64,000 bases of DNA from Castellaniella sp. S9 (GCF_027257175.1 NZ_JAPFGD010000002.1:124001-188000); one strand, 5' to 3'. Positions 26,047-34,458 are shown, counted from the first letter of the stretch. Notes: generated from the letters alone by a model not told the origin. Numbers and translations: made by a program.

Positions 26047-26900
26047 ATTTAATTTTTATCCTTATTGCTGCATTACTTGTTGTTAGCGTCACCTTGTGGC
26101 TGGCGTTTGTTCTGTGGCGTGGACCCAAGTTGGACAGCAGTGTCGAGTATCACGCCGTCAATGCGGCGGTACTGCGTGACCAATTGCTTGAGCTGGAGCA
26201 GGATCGCGCCAACGGTATATTGTCTTTGCGTGATCACGCTACGGCCCAACAAGAGCTGCAACGACGAGTGCTGGACGAGGCAACACCCGTTCAGAACACC
26301 AGCGTACGACGCCATAGCAGCAAGCAAGCCGCGATAGCGCTGGCTATCGTCTTGCCAGTGGCGGCAACGCTTACTTATCTGGCGATAGGAAACCCCGCAG
26401 CGATTACTCCACCGCCGACGCGAAGTGCTCCCGCTATGACACAAGCCGATGTGCAGGCCATGGTGGACTCACTCGCTGCGAGGCTGGCGCGCAATCCTGA
26501 TGACGCGCCTGGTTGGCTCATGCTGGCGCGCTCTTATCGCTATTTTGAAAAGTATGAAGATGCTGCTGCGGCCTTTGCCAAAGCGGCTGCCGTCATCCAG
26601 ACGGATCCTTTGGCGTTGTCGGAGTATGCCGAAACACTCGCCAGAAGCAATCAAGCGGGTTTTAAAGGGGAGCCGACCCAATTGCTGGAGCGCGCGCTGA
26701 CGCTCAATCCTCGGGAGCCATTCGCCTTGACTTTGGCGGGGGCCGCAGCGCTTGAGCGCCAAGATTACCCGGCAGCGATCAATTACTGGCAACAGTTATT
26801 CGAACTGCTTCCGTCTGATTCAGACAGCGCGAGGGCTGTCGCAAACAGTATAGAGCGAGCTCGCCGAGAACAAGCCGAAACGGCAACCCCCAAGAACTGA
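26043..26900 (+). CDS. ccmI: Cytochrome c maturation protein CcmI (TPR)
   Basis: A 285-residue protein with an N-terminal membrane helix, a short helical loop, a second helix (near residues 97-115) and a periplasmic TPR domain (PGWLMLARSYRYFEKYEDAAAAF...). CcmI acts as apocytochrome chaperone for the CcmF/H lyase. It is the last canonical ccm gene; the TlpA-like gene follows after 19 bases. Confidence 0.9.
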   Translation: MNLIFILIAALLVVSVTLWLAFVLWRGPKLDSSVEYHAVNAAVLRDQLLELEQDRANGILSLRDHATAQQELQRRVLDEATPVQNTSVRRHSSKQAAIALAIVLPVAATLTYLAIGNPAAITPPPTRSAPAMTQADVQAMVDSLAARLARNPDDAPGWLMLARSYRYFEKYEDAAAAFAKAAAVIQTDPLALSEYAETLARSNQAGFKGEPTQLLERALTLNPREPFALTLAGAAALERQDYPAAINYWQQLFELLPSDSDSARAVANSIERARREQAETATPKN

Positions 26901-26919
26901 TGGATGCTGAAACTTAATA

Positions 26920-27537
26920 ATGAAGAACTCTTCTAAGATAATCGCTTGGGCAGCAGTGGCGTTAATCAGCGTGATCGCCATCGCGACAGCCTTGTTTTTA
27001 TACCAACGTAATAATGCCTCGAAGAATCTCCTAAGTGGAGTACTTAATGTTGCGGTGGACATAGGGGGTCAGCGCTTCATGCGCTGGCATACGCCACGCG
27101 AACTGCCTTTGATCTCCTTTCAGGATGCGACGGGCAAGACCGTGACCTTGGCCGATTTCCATGGCCGCGTCATATTGCTCAATGTATGGGCGACCTGGTG
27201 CCCCCCATGTCGCGAGGAGATGCCATCGCTGGACCGGTTAAATGCCAAGCGTGGCGGCTCAGACTTCGAAGTCGTTGCGCTGTCGATTGATCGAGACCCT
27301 GATCTGATCAAACCGTTTTATCAGGATTTTGGTATTCGAACGTTGAAACATTACGTTGACCCGACGACAAGGGTATCAGACACGCTGCGTGCGCCGGGCG
27401 TGCCAACAACGCTATTAATTGATCGAGAGGGTCGCGAAATCGGACGAGCGATGGGGCCCGCTGCCTGGGATGGCGCGCAAGTCGAAGCCCTGATTGATGG
27501 CGCACTGCTACGCCCCTCTATTCGGGATTCAAAGTGA
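26920..27537 (+). CDS. TlpA/ResA-like membrane-anchored thioredoxin
   Basis: A 205-residue protein with an N-terminal membrane anchor (about residues 8-28) and a TlpA-type thioredoxin domain carrying WCPPC (C94 and C97) and the cis-proline loop GVPTTLLID. TlpA proteins reduce periplasmic Cys pairs, including those of copper chaperones such as ScoI and the CuA site. Being next to ccm genes and ccdA, it probably receives electrons from CcdA and serves cytochrome or copper-protein assembly. Confidence 0.85.
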   Translation: MKNSSKIIAWAAVALISVIAIATALFLYQRNNASKNLLSGVLNVAVDIGGQRFMRWHTPRELPLISFQDATGKTVTLADFHGRVILLNVWATWCPPCREEMPSLDRLNAKRGGSDFEVVALSIDRDPDLIKPFYQDFGIRTLKHYVDPTTRVSDTLRAPGVPTTLLIDREGREIGRAMGPAAWDGAQVEALIDGALLRPSIRDSK

Positions 27538-27580
27538 TGAGAGATAAGAATAAAACAAACTATCTACATGGAATGACGCG

Positions 27581-28327
27581 ATGCTTGAATTAACCGTCAT
27601 TGGACTATTAACAGCGTTTTTCGCCGGTATAGCGTCCTTTCTCTCGCCCTGTGTTTTACCGCTCGTGCCCGGTTACCTTTCCTATATTGCAGGCGACTCC
27701 ATTGAGTTGAACGCCTCTCAGCTCGAGGCACGTTCTGCTCGATGGCGAGCATTGGGCCTTAGTGCGTGTTTCGTTGCTGGCTTTTCCATGGTATTTCTAA
27801 TTTTGGGAGCCAGCATCACCGCAATCGGGCGTTTGTTCTTATCGTATCGCTACGAACTGAATATCGCTGCGGGAGGTGTTATTGTCATCGCCGGCCTGAT
27901 GATTATGGGTGTCATACGTGCCCCTTTATGGATGCAGCGTTACTACCGCTTTGAACCGCGGGGCGGCGGTGGCAAGCCTTGGTCGGCTACTGTGCTTGGC
28001 ATGGCGTTCGGCTTCGGTTGGACACCATGCATCGGTCCCGTGCTCGGCGGCATTCTGTTGCTTGGCGCCACCTCTGAGAGTCTTGGGCAGGGCGTACTGC
28101 TTTTGGGGGTCTATGCACTGGGGTTAGGCGTACCGTTCCTTCTTTCCGCTTACTTCATGACGCCGTTTATGCGTCGACTGGGTTCGTTGCGCCGAACAGG
28201 CCGTTATCTTCAGATAATCACCGGCGCGATTCTGGTGCTGATGGGCATTGCGGTGGCGAGTGGACAGTTGGTGCGTTTTGCGATTTGGTTATTGAGGACG
28301 TTCCCGGCGCTTGGGGCGATTGGGTAG
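27581..28327 (+). CDS. ccdA: Cytochrome c biogenesis membrane protein CcdA
   Basis: A 248-residue protein with six membrane segments and the two conserved Cys-Pro motifs, SPCVLPLVPGYLSY near the N-terminus and TPCIGPVLGG in the middle. CcdA, like the core of DsbD, passes electrons from cytosolic thioredoxin across the membrane. Its likely acceptors are the TlpA-like protein and CcmG encoded upstream. A full-length dsbD is also present at 31145, so the island encodes two such conduits. Confidence 0.9.
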   Translation: MLELTVIGLLTAFFAGIASFLSPCVLPLVPGYLSYIAGDSIELNASQLEARSARWRALGLSACFVAGFSMVFLILGASITAIGRLFLSYRYELNIAAGGVIVIAGLMIMGVIRAPLWMQRYYRFEPRGGGGKPWSATVLGMAFGFGWTPCIGPVLGGILLLGATSESLGQGVLLLGVYALGLGVPFLLSAYFMTPFMRRLGSLRRTGRYLQIITGAILVLMGIAVASGQLVRFAIWLLRTFPALGAIG

Positions 28328-28355
28328 TTGTGTGTTTTGCCTCTTGAGGTTCCGA

Positions 28356-28577
28356 TCAGCTACAACAGCCTTTTTGTCTGCTGTGTTCTTGAACTGGCGG
28401 ACAGGGTACGGAACCGTACGAACAATAAACACAGCAGTCGCCGGGTTGCGGCTTCAAAACAGCCCGGCATTGTTCGCACTCGTAGAACCATTGGCAGGCG
28501 TTAGTTGGCATGGTTTCCGTTTTGATATGCCCACATTCAGGGCAGGTCAGCGTCGATTCTAAGACAACAGTGCTCAT
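28356..28577 (-). CDS. Small Cys-rich protein (GDCCVYCSYGS type)
   Basis: A 73-residue protein with two CxxC zinc-ribbon-like pairs (CPECGH, CEQC) followed by a Cys cluster GDCCVYCSYGSVPCPP. I recognise this signature as that of a widespread uncharacterised family found beside metal-resistance genes. The ATG at 28577 with GAGGA seven bases upstream is preferred over the longer open frame. It is convergent with ccdA. Metal binding is inferred from the cysteines only. Confidence 0.65.
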   Translation of the reverse strand: MSTVVLESTLTCPECGHIKTETMPTNACQWFYECEQCRAVLKPQPGDCCVYCSYGSVPCPPVQEHSRQKGCCS

Positions 28578-28731
28578 TTCATGTTCCTCATCTTCAGGGA
28601 TATGTGCATGGTCGTGCTCCAGAAAGGCGCAGGACCATTCGGCACGCACAATGCCTGCACAGGCTCAACCATGGGGTATTGATTGTGTTACGGAAATACA
28701 GTGGTACTACTGACGTCAACATAACGCAATC

Positions 28732-28747
28732 ATTAAAAATTTGTAAT
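28732..28747 (+). promoter_or_regulatory. CopR-box-like palindrome (imperfect)
   Basis: ATTAAA-AATT-TGTAAT has the arm and spacer layout of the cop boxes elsewhere in the window, with one mismatch to ATTACA. It lies 150 bases upstream of the four-helix copper-binding protein gene. The assignment is inferred. Confidence 0.45.
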
Positions 28748-28898
28748 ATGAGGTGAATGTAGAACACAGATTGCGTGAAGACAACGAGATTTTAGAGCAG
28801 AGTATTGCGCTTCAGGCATTGAAGTTGCTGGATTAGGGAAGTGGCATCGCATAGCGGAGCCACTTGATAATCACACCGTAAGTTCTTTGGAGATCAAT

Positions 28899-29225
28899 AT
28901 GGCTCATGAAAAATTTCAATCTTGCATCGACGCTTGTTATGCCTGCGCCGCTGAGTGCGACCACTGCGCTGTTTCATGCCTGCAGGAACAGGACGTTAAA
29001 AGCATGGCGCGTTGCATAAAGCTGGACATGGATTGCGCGCAGATTTGCCGCATCGCGGCCAGTTATATGGCCAGGGGCAGTGAATTCGCCCAGGCGCTTT
29101 GTCGCTTGTGCGCAGATGTTTGCCAAGCGTGCGCAGATGAATGTGCCAAGCATCAAATGGATCACTGCCAGCGCTGCGCCGAGGCTTGCCGCAAGTGTGC
29201 CGAAGAGTGCAGGCGGATGGCATAG
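28899..29225 (+). CDS. Four-helix-bundle copper-binding protein (DUF326, Csp-like)
   Basis: A 108-residue protein with cysteines repeated every three or four residues along four predicted helices (CIDACYACAAECDHC ... CRLCADVCQACADEC ... CQRCAEACRKCAEEC). This pattern matches DUF326 / copper storage proteins (Csp), which hold many Cu+ ions inside a helical bundle. It has no signal peptide, so it resembles the cytosolic type. The start at 28899 has GGAG eight bases upstream. A cop-box-like site lies upstream. Confidence 0.85.
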   Translation: MAHEKFQSCIDACYACAAECDHCAVSCLQEQDVKSMARCIKLDMDCAQICRIAASYMARGSEFAQALCRLCADVCQACADECAKHQMDHCQRCAEACRKCAEECRRMA

Positions 29226-29480
29226 ACGACTAGTGCCCGCACAGTACAACCGCTGCATGATGCATGTTGCGGATGCGATGTGCTTACTGGTCAGAGCCTG
29301 GCGTACGGCCAGGTCTGCCCGCTCCACTATTAATTCAAATGTCTAACAATCGGTTGGCGAAGAGAGGTGCACAACTACGCTACGTGCTATGGCGGCATTT
29401 TTGATAAGGACGGGCGTACGCGTTCGAGATCAGCCGTGACTGTGCCAACACTCCGTCGCCGATCTCAACTCGTACGTCCA

Positions 29481-30182
29481 CTACCGGTTCAGCCTTGTAT
29501 AACAAAACCAAGCCAGACATCTCGCTCCAAGAAAACAGAACACCGTTAGCGCCATAGCCAGACCGGAATCGGCTACTAGTGGAGCGACCAATCCCGAGGC
29601 CAAGGTCATGACCATGGTTTGAACAAAACCTTGCAAGGATGCTGCCATCCCGCGTGCTGAGGGGAACAGATCGAGCGTCAGCAATGTAATGGTTGGGGTT
29701 ACAAACGACATGCCAACGGTATAAAGCGCTACGGGCAGAATGACCCAGGGCAGAACGGGCGGCAGAAAGGCGTTGTACACCACGTTGAGCACCGTGGCAC
29801 CCGCCATTATCAAGTATCCATAGCTGACGGCCGTCAATGGCGTGAATCGTTTCGCAAGTTTCCCTGCCAGGTAAGCGCCGAAGATTATGCCGGTCGTCGC
29901 AGGAATGAACAGCCACCCGAATTCCGCCTTACTTAATTCAAGATACTGAACAACGAAAATAGGCGCTGCGGAAACATACAAGAAAAAGCCTATGAAATTA
30001 CAACTTAAGGCCAGGGTCAATAACCAGAACGGCTGGCTTCTTAGCACAGCGCTGTAGTTTCGCAGCACCGCCGCTGGCCTCATCGATGTCCGTCGCTCCC
30101 GTGGCAAGGTCTCCGGCAGAAAGAAGTAGCTGGTCATCAGTTGCAGCCCGCTGAAAATGGCCATAAAGATGAATATCGGCGG
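29481..30182 (-). pseudogene. Truncated Bcr/CflA-type MFS drug transporter (C-terminal half)
   Basis: About 230 residues corresponding to the second half of a 12-helix Bcr/CflA family efflux protein, starting within the PPIFIFMAIFS segment that normally sits around helix 6. The N-terminal half is missing: at about 30183 the sequence changes into the 3' part of another minus-strand gene. An in-frame ATG at 30164 could give a protein, but without the first six helices transport is unlikely. The break marks a recombination junction. Confidence 0.75.
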
Positions 30183-30382
30183 TGTTTAGTGTCTACCAGC
30201 GAACGAGCTACCTGAAGGTAAGCGCGCTCCATTCGTTCATCGCCTCCTGCCCGATCAGCCATTGTCTCGAGCGCACGCAATAGGTGCTCAGCGACCAGAA
30301 GATCTCCTTCGTCACACGCCCGCTTGAGGGCAGCCAGGATGTCATCGTCCAAACTTGTGTGGTTCTCGTCCATGGCATTCAT
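30137..30382 (-). CDS. Small helical protein, C-terminus altered by a junction
   Basis: An 81-residue acidic helical protein (LDDDILAALKRACDEGDLLVAEHLLRALE...) that I do not assign to a named family. The last residues from about VDTKHR onward are read from remnant MFS-gene DNA in another frame, so the natural C-terminus was probably lost. GAGGA lies four to five bases before the ATG at 30382; a second ATG is at 30373. It may be expressed from this truncated form. Confidence 0.5.
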   Translation of the reverse strand: MNAMDENHTSLDDDILAALKRACDEGDLLVAEHLLRALETMADRAGGDERMERAYLQVARSLVDTKHRRYSSLWPFSAGCN

Positions 30383-30730
30383 AGTTCCTCAGGCAGAATT
30401 GCAGTGTTCCGGGGAGCGCTGTCTGCCTCACTTGGTCTTCATCACGTTTATCAGCAGCGTAAACGTTCCCACAGTGACAATGTCAACCGGCAGTATTTGC
30501 CGCCCGTTGTAAACATGGAACGCTTTGCCCTCTGTTCACCAGTGCCATTGAAACAATGCGAGCGCTTTGTACATATAGCAACAAATCTTTTGCTTCCTAG
30601 AGCGCTTTTCCAAAGATGACAAAGATGTAATGTCCGCGCAATCTGTCTGACAGCAACGGACCGTTACAGTAGGCTTGTCGGTAGATTTCCGCATAAAGCG
30701 CTAGCGACACAAGTACAAGGAGAGCTAACA
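30383..30730. other. Intergenic regulatory stretch upstream of DUF2933 gene
   Basis: No supported gene. It separates the divergent small helical protein gene and the DUF2933 gene and contains a CopR-box-like palindrome at 30616-30631. Confidence 0.5.
30616..30631 (+). promoter_or_regulatory. CopR-box-like palindrome
   Basis: ATGACA-AAGA-TGTAAT has six-base arms with one mismatch to the ATTACA/TGTAAT consensus. The equivalent site upstream of the second DUF2933 gene (61291-61306) carries the same ATGACA variant in the distal arm when read in gene orientation. It lies 100 bases upstream of the DUF2933 start. Confidence 0.6.
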
Positions 30731-31015
30731 ATGAAATGCGATATAAAAACGATGGTGAAAGGCGGTCTTGGGCTAGCCATGGTGATCGCTGTTGCGTATG
30801 CGGTATTGCCCGCCGCACGTGAATTGATTATTGCTGTGAGCCCATTCTTATTCTTCTTAATCTGTCCGTTGATGATGTTTTTCATGATGAAAGGCATGCA
30901 GTCGGGCCACAGCGATAACGAATCAAAGAAGGGCGAACCCGCCCAAGTGCCAATGCCGGAAGAGGCTAATGCTGGGGACCGTCGACGTTTACTAAACCAC
31001 AATAGAGCACCTTGA
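30731..31015 (+). CDS. DUF2933 family small membrane protein (copy 1)
   Basis: A 94-residue protein with two membrane helices (about residues 9-27 and 33-53) and the conserved CDIKTM start and SPFLFFLICPLMMFFMMKGM segment of DUF2933. The family is common in copper-resistance clusters but its function is unknown; Met-rich helices suggest copper interaction. A paralogue is at 60922. A 37-residue mini-protein gene and dsbD follow on the same strand with very short gaps. Confidence 0.8.
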   Translation: MKCDIKTMVKGGLGLAMVIAVAYAVLPAARELIIAVSPFLFFLICPLMMFFMMKGMQSGHSDNESKKGEPAQVPMPEEANAGDRRRLLNHNRAP

Positions 31016-31029
31016 TACCTGAGCAGGTC

Positions 31030-31143
31030 ATGGGAACCAAACTCACACGAATAGTTCTCTTAGCGCTAGCTGTAATTGGGTTGGTCGCTATTTTGGCCTT
31101 CGTTTTCATGGGCGTCATGATGGTCTGGATGATGAGTAGTTGA
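31030..31143 (+). CDS. 37-residue Met-rich membrane mini-protein (copy 1)
   Basis: A single-helix protein, MGTKLTRIVLLALAVIGLVA then AFVFMGVMMVWMMSS in outline. It begins 14 bases after the DUF2933 stop and ends one base before the dsbD GTG start, so it is embedded in the operon. A second copy at 59704-59817 has about 21 of 37 residues identical, including the MG-MM-WMM ending. Conservation in two places and position argue that it is a real gene. Function unknown; the terminal Met cluster may bind Cu+. Confidence 0.7.
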   Translation: MGTKLTRIVLLALAVIGLVAILAFVFMGVMMVWMMSS

Positions 31144-31144
31144 A

Positions 31145-33106
31145 GTGAAATCTATCCGTTTGTTGATGGCTCTGCTCGTGCTGGCACTGGCGTGGTTACC
31201 TGGCGTTAGTCCCGCACAATTTTCTGAAATGCCAGCCGACCCCACCGGTATTACAGTGTCGGCTTCTGCTTCCTCGAACAGTGGGACTCTGGGCTCCATG
31301 CGAAGTTTGTTTGGCAGCGAGAGTTCTGATCAAGAGCTGTTGCCACCAGATGAAGCGTTCAAAGTCTCGGTGAGGGCACGCGACGCCGATACGCTGGTCG
31401 CTACGCTTACTGCAGTAGACGGCTATTATCTTTATCGCGATAGGATTGCGTTTGACCTTCAGCAGCCATCCAACGCGGCGATCAAGAACGTCGCGCTACC
31501 CCAAGGTAAGCTTAAGGATGACCCCACTTTTGGGCAGGTCGAGGTGTATTACGGATCTGTCCAGATCCCAATTACGTTAAATCGGTTGTCTGGATCTATT
31601 TCCGAGCCGCTGATTCTGCAAGCCTCCTATCAGGGTTGTAACGATCCGACCGGAGTCTGCTATCCACCAATAAATAAAACGCTGTCCGTAGTTCTTGCCG
31701 CGGTAGCCCAGACCAGCGCCGCCTCAGCGGGTGCTAACGTCGCGCAAGCTCAAGCGAGTAGTGGCATCCCTCGAAGCACTGCCAAGGTCCAGGTCTCGGA
31801 AACAAGCCTCGTACGAGATCTGTTCGCTCAGGACAATGCGTGGGCGCTCATAGCCGCCTTCTTTGGTTTTGGCTTGGTTCTGGCGTTTACACCCTGCATG
31901 CTACCCATGATTCCGATTCTGTCGGGAATGGTTATTGGGCAAGGCCGATCACTAAGCCGCCGCCATGCCTTTGGCCTTTCTTTGGTATATGTGATGGCCA
32001 TGGCCGTCACTTACGCGCTCGCAGGTGTGGCCGCGGGGTTAGCAGGCACGATGCTCTCGGCATATCTGCAAAAGCCATGGGTATTGGGCAGTTTTGCCGT
32101 CGTCTTCGTACTCCTCGCGCTTTCCATGTTCGGCTTTTATCAACTCCAGATACCCGCTTCCATACAAAGTCGCCTAGCGGGCGCTGCAAACCGATCTGCC
32201 GGTGGCAAGGTCTTCAGTGTGTTCGTCATGGGCGTATTGTCCGCCGTCATTGTGGGACCGTGCGTTGCGGCACCTCTGGCCGGAGCACTGCTTTATATTG
32301 GGCAGACAGGAGATGTCGTGCTGGGTGGCTTGGCGCTTTTCTCGCTGGCTATAGGGATGGGTGTTCCGCTTCTGATCTTTGGCACCACAGCGGGTGCACT
32401 TTTGCCTAAGGCCGGCTCGTGGATGAGGTCCGTGCAGCACTTTTTTGGCGTCACGATGCTGGCGGTGGCCATCTACCTGATTTCCCCGGTCATACCCTCT
32501 GTCGTCCATATGAGCTTATGGGCCGTCTTGCTCATTATTTCTGCGATGTATCTGAAGGTGTTGGACCCGCTGCCTGACAGCTCGCCTGGGTTTGTGCGTT
32601 TTGGCAAAGGGGTAGGGGTCATTGCACTCATTTCGGGTTTGGCGCTGCTTATCGGCGTGCTGTCAGGAGGCCGCGATGTGCTGCAGCCCCTGAGTGGCTT
32701 AAGAGGTCCAGGTGTTGCGGCCGCACAGAATATCAGCTTGCCCGAGCTGCAGTTTAAGAAAACTACGAGTCTCGCCAACCTTGAGTCGCAATTGCAGGCG
32801 GCGGAAGGTCGCTACGTCATGTTGGACTTCTGGGCTGACTGGTGCGTATCCTGCAAAGAGATGGAGCGCTTCACGTTTACAGATGCCCAGGTAAGAAAAC
32901 GCCTCAAAGACGTCGTGTCGCTTAAAGCCGATGTGACCGCGAACAATGCCGACGATCAAGCGCTGCTCAAACGTTTTGGGCTCTTTGGCCCCCCCGGCAT
33001 CATCTTCTTTGACAGGCAAGGGGCGGAGATCGACTTTCAGGTTATCGGGTTTCAGGCACCCCAGAAATTCTTGCGCTCTTTAGATTCGGTCATGCCAGGT
33101 CAGTGA
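31145..33106 (+). CDS. dsbD: Thiol:disulfide interchange protein DsbD
   Basis: A 653-residue three-domain protein: signal peptide, periplasmic alpha domain with the CNDPTGVC pair, eight membrane segments with Cys-Pro motifs (TPCMLPMIP and GPCVAAPLAG), and a C-terminal thioredoxin domain with WCVSC near residue 570. It carries electrons from cytosolic thioredoxin to periplasmic proteins, keeping isomerases and cytochrome maturation thiols reduced. The GTG start lies two bases after the mini-protein stop, so translation is likely coupled. In copper islands DsbD may also repair copper-damaged disulfides. Confidence 0.92.
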   Translation: MKSIRLLMALLVLALAWLPGVSPAQFSEMPADPTGITVSASASSNSGTLGSMRSLFGSESSDQELLPPDEAFKVSVRARDADTLVATLTAVDGYYLYRDRIAFDLQQPSNAAIKNVALPQGKLKDDPTFGQVEVYYGSVQIPITLNRLSGSISEPLILQASYQGCNDPTGVCYPPINKTLSVVLAAVAQTSAASAGANVAQAQASSGIPRSTAKVQVSETSLVRDLFAQDNAWALIAAFFGFGLVLAFTPCMLPMIPILSGMVIGQGRSLSRRHAFGLSLVYVMAMAVTYALAGVAAGLAGTMLSAYLQKPWVLGSFAVVFVLLALSMFGFYQLQIPASIQSRLAGAANRSAGGKVFSVFVMGVLSAVIVGPCVAAPLAGALLYIGQTGDVVLGGLALFSLAIGMGVPLLIFGTTAGALLPKAGSWMRSVQHFFGVTMLAVAIYLISPVIPSVVHMSLWAVLLIISAMYLKVLDPLPDSSPGFVRFGKGVGVIALISGLALLIGVLSGGRDVLQPLSGLRGPGVAAAQNISLPELQFKKTTSLANLESQLQAAEGRYVMLDFWADWCVSCKEMERFTFTDAQVRKRLKDVVSLKADVTANNADDQALLKRFGLFGPPGIIFFDRQGAEIDFQVIGFQAPQKFLRSLDSVMPGQ

Positions 33107-33145
33107 GGTTGAGAACCAGACGTTTAGTTAAGTCAGCCCAGAGCT

Positions 33146-33421
33146 TTACTTCAGGTAGGATCGCAGCACCGCCGCCAGCTGATTGACCTCCTGTTCGCGT
33201 TCCTCCGCTGTCAAACCCTCGGCAGCGACGTGCTCGCGAATCTGACCTTCCAGCACCTCAACCATGAGGCCGTTTACCGCTCCGCGGATAGCTGCGATTT
33301 GCTGAAGTATCCCAAGACACTCGTTCTCTGCTTCTATAGCTGCTTCGAGAGCAGCCGTCTGGCCGTGAATTCGCCGCACCCGTGCTAGGAGGCGGCTCCT
33401 GTCTTTAACTGTATGCGCCAT
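33146..33421 (-). CDS. dmeR: CsoR/RcnR-family metal-sensing repressor (DmeR-like)
   Basis: A 91-residue all-helical repressor. It has His3, Cys35 and His64 of the RcnR-type metal fingerprint, with Gln at position 60 where RcnR has His. Members of this group repress Ni/Co exporters and release DNA on metal binding. The ATG at 33421 gives the MAHTVKDR start normal for the family. It is divergent from dmeF, with the operator between them. Confidence 0.82.
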   Translation of the reverse strand: MAHTVKDRSRLLARVRRIHGQTAALEAAIEAENECLGILQQIAAIRGAVNGLMVEVLEGQIREHVAAEGLTAEEREQEVNQLAAVLRSYLK

Positions 33422-33445
33422 TCTGATCTCACTGGAAAAATAGGG

Positions 33446-33460
33446 TACTGGGGTATAGTA
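33446..33460. promoter_or_regulatory. RcnR/DmeR-type operator
   Basis: TACTGGGGTATAGTA shows the TACT-G-tract-AGTA layout of operators bound by the RcnR/CsoR family. It lies between the divergent dmeR and dmeF genes, 25 bases from one start and 27 from the other, so it could control both. Confidence 0.7.
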
Positions 33461-33487
33461 TATCCTGATATAAACTAGAGACTCCCC

Positions 33488-34414
33488 ATGACTCACACAT
33501 CAGCTCATCGTTGGCAGCATTCCCACGTATTTGATCAAGGCAACCCTGCTGCGGAACGCAGGACTCGCTGGGCTGTATGGCTCACGGCCCTCATGATGGT
33601 CGGCGAAATTGTGGGCGGTTGGTGGTACAACTCCATGGCGCTCCTGGCCGACGGCTGGCATATGAGCTCGCACGCCTTGGCGCTTGGGCTTTCCCTCGTT
33701 GCATACGCCGCTGCCAGGCGGTACTCAGAAGATCGTCGTTTCGCCTTTGGAACATGGAAGATCGAGATTCTAGGCGGATACTCTAGCGCTATCATGTTGT
33801 TGGGGGTGGCGGGGTTGATGCTTTTCCAATCAGTTGAAAGGCTCTTTTCGCCAGCCGAAATCCACTACAACCAAGCGATCAGTATTGCCATCGTCGGTCT
33901 GCTGGTGAATCTGGTTTGTGCATGGCTGTTACGAGAAGATCATGGGCATCATCACGCGCACCATGCAGGAGAGGGCACAGCGCACCACCATGACCTGAAC
34001 CTGCGTTCAGCGTACCTGCATGTTATTACCGATGCGGCGACCTCTGTCCTGGCGATAGTGGCGCTCTTGGGCGGAAAGCTTTGGGGCGCCGCATGGCTCG
34101 ACCCTCTTATGGGGATCGTGGGTGCAGTCCTTGTGACCCTGTGGGCGCAAGGGCTACTGCGCGAGACGGGGCGCGTGCTGCTGGACGCGGAAATGGATAC
34201 TCCGGTGGTAGACGAAATTCGAGAAGTTTTGCGCCAATCCCCCACAGTGCAAATCACCGATCTTCATGTATGGAGAGTCGGCAAAGGAAAGTATGCGTGT
34301 ATCGTGTCGCTCGCCACGTCAAGCTCGATCACGGCAGACCAGATTCGGCAGCAACTGAGCATTCACGAAGAACTTGTCCATGTAACCGTGGAAATAAACA
34401 CGCTGCATACATGA
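33488..34414 (+). CDS. dmeF: Cation diffusion facilitator DmeF (Co/Ni efflux)
   Basis: A 308-residue CDF transporter with six membrane segments. The transport-site residues are visible as ADGWHMSSH in helix 2 and HVITDAATS in helix 5. A His-rich loop lies between helices 4 and 5 (near residues 155-175). A cytoplasmic ferredoxin-like domain follows. The His-rich N-terminus (MTHTSAHRWQHSHVF) is typical of DmeF, a Co2+/Ni2+ exporter driven by the proton gradient. Regulation by the adjacent DmeR is likely. Confidence 0.88.
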   Translation: MTHTSAHRWQHSHVFDQGNPAAERRTRWAVWLTALMMVGEIVGGWWYNSMALLADGWHMSSHALALGLSLVAYAAARRYSEDRRFAFGTWKIEILGGYSSAIMLLGVAGLMLFQSVERLFSPAEIHYNQAISIAIVGLLVNLVCAWLLREDHGHHHAHHAGEGTAHHHDLNLRSAYLHVITDAATSVLAIVALLGGKLWGAAWLDPLMGIVGAVLVTLWAQGLLRETGRVLLDAEMDTPVVDEIREVLRQSPTVQITDLHVWRVGKGKYACIVSLATSSSITADQIRQQLSIHEELVHVTVEINTLHT

Positions 34415-34458
34415 GAATCAGGCGTAGCCGCTCAGCGTCGCCTAAGTGCATTGGCTTC

